Shown here one piece after another: positions 6,495-10,000 of a stretch of DNA of 10,000 bases; within the stretch, counting starts at the first letter, position 1, and each line of letters starts with the position of its first letter. The DNA is from Halisarca cf. caerulea (taxonomy: Eukaryota; Porifera; Demospongiae; Chondrillida; Halisarcidae). The stretch covers positions 5,703,359 through 5,713,358 of the forward strand of contig CAUJGJ010000242.1 in assembly GCA_963170055.1 (NCBI GenBank), written 5' to 3'. Below the pieces are notes generated by a model. It was given only the letters and a program-made list of their open reading frames with translations, ran no database searches and had not been told where the DNA came from. Position numbers and translations under genes: made by a program.

Positions 6495-6550
6495 CTGACG
6501 AAGTGTGGTGTTCCTTTCAGCATTTTTGCCATCAAACCTCTCAAGAAATA
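6495..6550 (-). CDS. Myosin exon A: actin-binding region before the RCIKPN motif
   Basis: The acceptor is a T-rich tract ending ccaatttccag, at 6552-6551, and the donor is CAG|gtcagt at 6494. The exon starts in phase 0 and codes for YFLRGLMAKMLKGTPHFVR, with the last Arg codon split AG|G into the next exon. LMAKML..PHFVR is the helix and strand just ahead of the RCIKPN loop in myosin motors, part of the actin-facing lower 50K/HLH region. The start boundary rests on the acceptor alone, because the preceding exon was not found in the window. That exon should end with the loop-2 region and a TVxxxFR-like segment. A (TG)n tract in transcript sense lies about 90 nt upstream, at 6764-6643. Confidence 0.88.
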
Positions 6551-6640
6551 CTGGAAATTGGAAGATATCTCAGCATTACATGAAACAGAAACTTAGCTTC
6601 AGGACCTAAGCATACATGAGCAATGGTACACATACATGCA

Positions 6641-6642
<2 letters not shown>

Positions 6643-6720
<78 letters not shown>

Positions 6721-6764
6721 CACACACACACACACACACACACACAACACACACACACACCACA
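6643..6764. repeat. (CA)n microsatellite, about 120 bp
   Basis: CA dinucleotides run across 6643-6764, with AA slips near 6719 and 6746 and a CC slip near 6761. In transcript sense for the myosin gene it is (UG)n, about 90 nt upstream of the exon A acceptor. The Thr-His and Cys-Val open frames over it are repeat translation. Confidence 0.97.
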
Positions 6765-6885
6765 AAGTAGGCACTGATGGTCTGAGATCTCTTGATTGTG
6801 TGTGTCCCAATAGAGGAAAGTGGAGTGTTGGACAGCCCTACTGGAAACTTGCGATGATTCGCAACCCGTCAAGCGCGTTGTATTG

Positions 6886-6902
6886 CTAATGATATTCATT
6901 AG
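6886..6902. promoter_or_regulatory. Homeodomain-type palindrome
   Basis: ctaatgatattcattag is a perfect 7-bp inverted repeat around tat and contains two TAAT/ATTA cores. This is the layout bound by paired homeodomain dimers. It is followed four bases later by a CRE palindrome. It is a sequence match only. Confidence 0.3.
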
Positions 6903-6905
6903 GTA

Positions 6906-6913
6906 TGACGTCA
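6906..6913. promoter_or_regulatory. CRE palindrome TGACGTCA
   Basis: This is a perfect 8-bp cAMP-response-element palindrome (CREB/ATF bZIP site), about 670 bp upstream of the hydroxylase ORF. Its closeness to the preceding homeodomain palindrome suggests an enhancer or promoter module. It is a sequence match only. Confidence 0.35.
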
Positions 6914-7315
6914 TCCTTCTGTGAATGTACATGTTCCGTACTGAAGACGACGGAATTACCTTCCAAACAGTGACCGTTGTTATACGATGCTAGGCAGTTG
7001 TACAGATTTATACCAGTGCACATTGTGAACGGAGACCTCTTGAAGCAGACTGCGCTTCAACGGAAATAATCCGCTGCGTGGTCTACGAGAAAATGTGTAC
7101 ACAAAATGACCTCCTGTGCAGTGAAAAATTGCTGTTTTTTCGTGAAACGAAGCTTCGCAATTGACTTAAGAGGTGCTTATGATGAATATAGGGTTAAGAT
7201 GAGTAGGATAAAGCTATTCTCAGACTGATTCTTCTAAACGTTCTCTTGGCTGAGATAATGACATTATTAATGTGTACACAAAATTCGAGGAAGGTTATTT
7301 CTTTCAAGGAGGCGG

Positions 7316-7322
7316 TATATAA
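7316..7322 (+). promoter_or_regulatory. TATA-like box (tatataa)
   Basis: tatataa lies in a GC-flanked setting (ggcggtatataac), about 265 bp upstream of the first ATG of the hydroxylase ORF. Use from here would leave room for a 5' UTR intron. Confidence 0.25.
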
Positions 7323-7510
7323 CTATTTTTAGCGCTATGCGACCGCATTTGTTAGTAAACTGTAGCAAATTTTATTCTTTATGACATTTCTTAGCGTGGA
7401 TAGCATCACCCTAAACATGGTTAAGAAATAAGAAAAAAACTAAAATCTGTCCACCCACGCAATGGCAACACGCCTGACCGGCTTGCGGCTTGCAATTCAT
7501 ATTGAACATG

Positions 7511-7517
7511 TATAAAT
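7511..7517 (+). promoter_or_regulatory. TATA-like box (tataaat)
   Basis: tataaat lies 66 bp upstream of the first in-frame ATG (7583). It is an alternative promoter that would give a short leader of about 40 nt. Confidence 0.25.
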
Positions 7518-7582
7518 TGGCAAGTTTCCAGCCCTGGTATTAAGAGTCTATGATCGATCTTGCTTCCCTCTAGCCTCTAGCT

Positions 7583-8815
7583 ATGCCTTTTAGTTTATTC
7601 TCTTGTAAATCATTTTTTATTCTTTTTTACCTGCTGGCAGTGAATATGGCGGGAGGGAAGAAAGAAAAAGAAATAGTTCATCGAATTCAAGTCACAGGAA
7701 ACAGCGACCTTGTCTTTAAGGAGAAAGACAATCCTTGTAAAGTGATCAAGAAATACTGCGAGTCCCTATCCTCTTCTGACGCGGTCGTGACGTACGATCA
7801 CTGCTTCGTAATGCTCCACACCCATGCTACGCTTCAACTAGGCAAGCTGTGGGAAGCTCTGTCTACGAAGTTAAAAGTGGGTTACGAGTTTTTCATAGAC
7901 TGTCAGCCGTTGGCAGTGGCCAGGAGTGATTTTGAAGAGGACACTACAGTTGTAGCGACGACTCGGAACAGCACCGGCTTAGTGGGGGAGCTTCTGGGCC
8001 TCCTCGACAGAGCAAGGAACAGAGACACCGATGCTCTAGATCAATTCAATGCTAAACGGTACGAGTACGACTTCACAGACTGGGAGAGATGGATGCTGTA
8101 CAGTGCAGCCATGTTGATGCTGCCTAGCAACCTGTTTATAGTGGACCAGTTTGGACTATGCTTGTTGTATGGGGGGTTTGAGGTGCAAGCTAGAAAGGTC
8201 TTCAAGAATGCAGTGGAAAGGGGGTTGTGGGGCAACCCCATGCAGCGTCCTGTCTCCAAGTATGTTCCTGGACTGACTGCAAAACCGTGGCATAACAAAG
8301 AGGACTATCCTTTCATTAAAATCCTGGAGGAAGGAGCAGATGATATACGTTCTGAGCTGGAGCAGAACCTGAGGGAAAACCCCTCCATATTCGCTGTGGA
8401 AATGGAGAACCAACATATTCCAATTGGTGGGGATTGGGTGGAGTTAAGATTGAAATCAAGTGGGCGGGGTTTCACTGAACACACACCGCTCTTCCCTAAG
8501 ACAATGTCGGTCATCAAGAGAACCCACCAGGATTTCACCGGCATCAAGTTCTCTGCAATCAGGCCTGGTACACACATACGAACACACACCGGACCCACCA
8601 ATGAGCGACTGAGAGTCCACCTGACCCTCCTCCACAAAGGTGGGGCTAGGATCCGGGTCAGTGACAAATGGTACACCTGGGAGGAAGGGAAGGCCATCAT
8701 TTTTGACTCCTCCTTTGAACACGAAGTCCTTCACACGGGTGATGAACTGAGAGCTGTGCTTATCATGGACATCTGGCACCCAGAACTTCCCGAGAAAGAC
8801 AGAATCATTTATTAA
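7583..8815 (+). CDS. Aspartyl/asparaginyl beta-hydroxylase (AspH) domain protein, intronless
   Basis: The ORF codes for 410 residues from Met1 or 389 from Met22 (7646). Residues about 202-405 are an AspH-type 2-oxoglutarate/Fe(II) oxygenase domain: LWGNPMQRPVSKYVPGLTAK near 215-234, RPGTHIRTHTGPTNERLRVH near 327-346, FDSSFEHEV at 374-382, and DIWHPEL at 396-402. By family analogy His335 and His380 are the two iron ligands (the family lacks the usual acidic ligand), and Arg344, His346 and Arg390 help bind 2-oxoglutarate. The family hydroxylates Asp/Asn in EGF-like domains in the ER. Residues 22-200 are not a domain I recognise and replace the usual linker/TPR region. An in-frame TAG lies at 7571-7573. 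Met22 has a strong context (A at -3, G at +4), while residues 11-20 (FFILFYLLAV) could be a short signal or anchor, or intron. No intron interrupts the domain. Confidence 0.92.
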   Translation: MPFSLFSCKSFFILFYLLAVNMAGGKKEKEIVHRIQVTGNSDLVFKEKDNPCKVIKKYCESLSSSDAVVTYDHCFVMLHTHATLQLGKLWEALSTKLKVGYEFFIDCQPLAVARSDFEEDTTVVATTRNSTGLVGELLGLLDRARNRDTDALDQFNAKRYEYDFTDWERWMLYSAAMLMLPSNLFIVDQFGLCLLYGGFEVQARKVFKNAVERGLWGNPMQRPVSKYVPGLTAKPWHNKEDYPFIKILEEGADDIRSELEQNLRENPSIFAVEMENQHIPIGGDWVELRLKSSGRGFTEHTPLFPKTMSVIKRTHQDFTGIKFSAIRPGTHIRTHTGPTNERLRVHLTLLHKGGARIRVSDKWYTWEEGKAIIFDSSFEHEVLHTGDELRAVLIMDIWHPELPEKDRIIY

Positions 8816-8816
8816 A
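8811..8816 (+). promoter_or_regulatory. Poly(A) signal variant attaaa overlapping the stop codon
   Basis: attaaa overlaps the TAA stop of the hydroxylase ORF (8813-8815). It is the common variant of AATAAA. No stronger signal is evident in the next 100 bases, so the 3' UTR may be very short. This is a motif match only. Confidence 0.3.
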
Positions 8817-8929
8817 GGGCCACTGACATGTTGAGAAAATTTTTGATATGTTAAAGAGGTTGAAAAACCATGTCCAATGATACCCATTTTAGTGTCGTCG
8901 CACGCTTAGTGGGGGAGTAGTCTAACTAG

Positions 8930-9222
8930 CTAGCCCGTCTCCGCAAGCGCCCTACGGGCGAGAAGGGGCATCTGGCATTGGCATCTTGTTATACGTGGGA
9001 CCCCTTTAGCCTGAGGCTACTCCACCAGGGGCCCACGAAACTCATGCAAATCACGCACAATTTCTACATACACATTGTGTGGCTTCAGTAGCTGCACTTT
9101 TTTTTCACAAACAAGCAAGGGGTGCAGGTTGGGAATCGAACCCACAAACTTTGGTGTCATAGCCACACAGGCTAGCTACTGAACCACCCTGCAACCCCTT
9201 AAGACGGGCGGAGACGGTCTAG
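8930..9222 (-). mobile_element. Putative SINE-like or composite element with inverted ends and a tRNA-like head
   Basis: ccgtctccgc at 8935-8944 is inverted as gcggagacgg at 9208-9217, in both cases next to a ctag-type word. Between them, read on the minus strand, lie a tRNA-like segment (9198-9119), an A8 run (about 9106-9099), and a hairpin pairing cgtgggacccct with aggggcccacg (8994-9038). A further short hairpin is gccctacgggc near 8949-8959. No coding sequence is present. The tRNA-like part argues for a pol III-derived retroposon; the inverted ends would be unusual for one. Confidence 0.5.
9119..9198 (-). ncRNA. tRNA-like pol III unit (SINE head or tRNA relic)
   Basis: On the minus strand a perfect B-box-like gggttcgattccc sits in a T-arm context, preceded by an A-box-like tggttcagtagc. 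The ends pair (tgcagg with cctgca, extended by gggg/cccc). The anticodon arm is poor: gtgt-ggctatg-acac gives only four pairs and a loop without a clear T33-anticodon. It therefore looks tRNA-derived and not a working tRNA. Confidence 0.6.
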
Positions 9223-9340
9223 GTCACATAGAGATTAGTTCACACCTCGAAACTGGGGCTAGTTCAATGTCGATTACTCGTCGGGTATAGAAGTGCAGGA
9301 GTGGATTTTCAGTCAATCTTACACAGCGTGCTTCACTTAC

Positions 9341-9433
9341 CATTAAAAATAGCGGAATTGTACTGTCGGAGGACCAGTCTGCTGCTGCTGTCACAGTGGA
9401 TTCAAGAGGAATGGCCAGAACGTCCGAAGTGGG
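9341..9433 (-). other. Possible minus-strand exon, 93 nt, unidentified
   Basis: A strong acceptor (ctttttttagcctaattcag, AG at 9435-9434) and a strong donor (ATG|gtaagtg at 9340) bound 31 codons that are open in one frame only: PTSDVLAIPLESTVTAAADW followed by SSDSTIPLFLM. It is phase 0 at both ends, compatible with the phase-0 start of myosin exon A, but it lacks the motif expected just before that exon. It could be a further upstream myosin exon, part of another gene, or chance. A 31-codon open frame is not rare. Confidence 0.22.
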
Positions 9434-9740
9434 CTGAATTAGGCTAAAAAAAGTGTCCTGAGGATCGTTCAGGAATACTGTGGGTTTTTAGTATGTATAC
9501 TTAGAGGGTGTTACCAAAGGGGTTCTTAGCAAACACGGCAGAAACGTGTGAACAAATCCTGTGGCTTTACCATGGATAAAAGACCAACATGAATTCGTTC
9601 GTAGGATACAACTTGTACGTAGGCTGAAAGTCCATTCTTGCACTTCAACTGGACGAGCAATAGATGCTCCGCAAGCGACAATCTAGCTAATATACTAATT
9701 ATATATTAGCATCGTTGTTGGAGTATCCATAGTATCTATT
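9434..9740. other. No gene recognised
   Basis: The stretch has one small palindrome (gctaatata at about 9686-9694 pairing with tatattagc at about 9702-9710). Nothing else in it supports a feature. Confidence 0.5.
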
Positions 9741-9830
9741 AGTCTCGTTCCCAGACCAAGCTCCGCCATTTTATTTTATACCCGCTCCTTGCGGGTATAA
9801 AATGGCGGAGCTGGGTCTGGGAACGAGACT
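9741..9830. repeat. Near-perfect 40-bp-arm hairpin (foldback element)
   Basis: The left arm (agtctcgttcccagacc.. to 9785) and right arm (9791-9830, ..ggtctgggaacgagact) are complementary over about 40 bp, with one mismatch and a 5-bp ttatt insertion in the left arm. They enclose a loop of only about 5 nt. A relic of the right arm lies at 1838-1875. It is a foldback or MITE-type dispersed repeat. Confidence 0.85.
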
Positions 9831-10000
9831 AGAGTAGGGTAGGGTATCACGGGACGGAGGCTATTTTTAGCCATTACGTGATAGCTTGAACAGCGGCATC
9901 AGGAAGTGTGCGCAAAATTCCAAAATTGCTGTGCAGGTTTGTTTGCCATCTGTTGACCACACCATCCAATTGCAAACAACTTGGTGGCTGTGACAGTGTA
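9831..10000. other. Right edge, no gene recognised
   Basis: There is a short inverted pair tatcacg (about 9845) and cgtgata (about 9886). A minus-strand frame is open from the window edge to about 9900 but shows no recognisable protein. Confidence 0.4.

Larger units (their letters stand above)
50..6550 (-). other. 3' part of a class III-like unconventional myosin gene (six exons, partial at both ends)
   Basis: Six GT-AG exons on the minus strand join without a frame break: 56, 109, 41, 194, 84 and 81 nt, total 565 nt, 188 codons plus one base. Junction phases are 2, 0, 2, 1, 1, with phase 1 at the open end. The joined product contains PHFVRCIKPND, VLQQMRYTGVLEAIRIRKE, GFSHRI, AGLENW, RTKVFLKYFHIERL and then IQ motifs. 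That is the order of the C-terminal third of a myosin motor followed by its light-chain-binding neck. The GFSHRI and TKVFLKYFH wording fits class III (NINAC/MYO3, an actin motor with an N-terminal kinase) better than classes V, VII, IX, X or XV as I remember those families; the class call is inference. Introns are 1345, 2147, 318, 1821 and 305 bp. Kinase, ATP site and first part of the motor are not in the window. The neck continues past the left edge. Confidence 0.9.
6765..7582. other. Non-coding region between myosin exon A and the hydroxylase ORF
   Basis: No myosin exon preceding exon A was recognised here on the minus strand. The region has candidate regulatory sites (6886-6913, 7316-7322, 7511-7517), a short palindrome (ttgaagc 7040-7046 pairing with gcttcaa 7054-7060), and a 40-codon plus-strand ORF with a THAP-like start (7106-7228). 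It is presumed to include the promoter of the plus-strand gene. Confidence 0.5.

Noticed and set aside
5132..6544. 470-codon and 358-codon Ser/Pro/His-rich open frames on the minus strand
   Set aside because: They are translations of purine-rich minisatellites whose strand lacks AG and hence TAG. Several frames stay open at once, the 28-bp period is not a multiple of three, and genuine myosin exons bound the region as an intron.
6606..6932. Thr-His and Cys-Val repeat proteins over the CA microsatellite
   Set aside because: These are pure dinucleotide repeat translation with no other coding signal.
6958..7030. Minus-strand exon ending at a gtaatt donor
   Set aside because: The predicted peptide (ending YNNGHCLE) has no myosin similarity and the region lacks a convincing acceptor in frame.
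7583..8815. Processed retrogene origin for the intronless hydroxylase
   Set aside because: No poly(A) remnant or flanking direct repeat was seen at its ends. Absence of introns alone does not show retroposition.
8041..8887. Several minus-strand open frames of 85-143 codons
   Set aside because: They are shadows of the hydroxylase ORF, and none resembles a known protein.
9119..9198. Functional tRNA gene
   Set aside because: The T-arm and B box are good, but the anticodon arm is weak without a clear anticodon, and the unit sits in a repeat-like setting with an A run. A SINE head or relic is more likely.

Overview
This is eukaryotic, intron-bearing DNA. It carries two protein genes on opposite strands, separated by long repeat-rich non-coding stretches. 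Gene content (a class III-like unconventional myosin and an aspartyl/asparaginyl beta-hydroxylase domain protein), GT-AG introns, many short inverted-repeat elements and many minisatellites point to an animal. An early-branching, compact-gene invertebrate such as a sponge is my best guess, but that is inference from overall texture and not from a diagnostic marker.

Positions 50-6550, minus strand: the 3' part of a myosin gene. Six exons, read right to left (6550-6495, 5149-5041, 2893-2853, 2534-2341, 519-436, 130-50), join in phase into 188 continuous residues. They run from the actin-binding/PHFVRCIKPN region through the converter end of the motor into a neck of IQ motifs. The gene is open at both ends: the rest of the motor (and, in class III, an N-terminal kinase) would lie to the right, and the third IQ motif continues to the left of the window. 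Its introns hold nearly all the repeats seen: CA/TG microsatellites, a 25-G homopolymer in a 28-bp minisatellite, an 803-bp and a 400-bp inverted-repeat element, several small TA-flanked elements with CAGTGRAAC-type ends, a 31-bp tandem array, and a 1.35-kb intron built of three purine-rich minisatellites that is almost free of AG on the transcribed strand.

Positions about 6830-7582: non-coding, with candidate promoter elements (a perfect CRE palindrome, a homeodomain-type palindrome, two TATA-like boxes).

Positions 7583-8815, plus strand: an intronless ORF of up to 410 residues ending in an AspH-type Fe(II)/2-oxoglutarate oxygenase domain with all the expected ligand residues. Its N-terminus is uncertain: the first 21 codons look just as much like a polypyrimidine tract and splice acceptor, and Met22 has the better start context.

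Positions 8816-10000: a tRNA-like, probably SINE-related unit inside a roughly 290-bp inverted-repeat region, a possible extra minus-strand exon, and a long near-perfect hairpin whose right arm has a diverged relic near 1838-1875. I see no obvious functional link between the two genes. If the missing myosin exons lie beyond 8815, the hydroxylase is nested antisense in a myosin intron.
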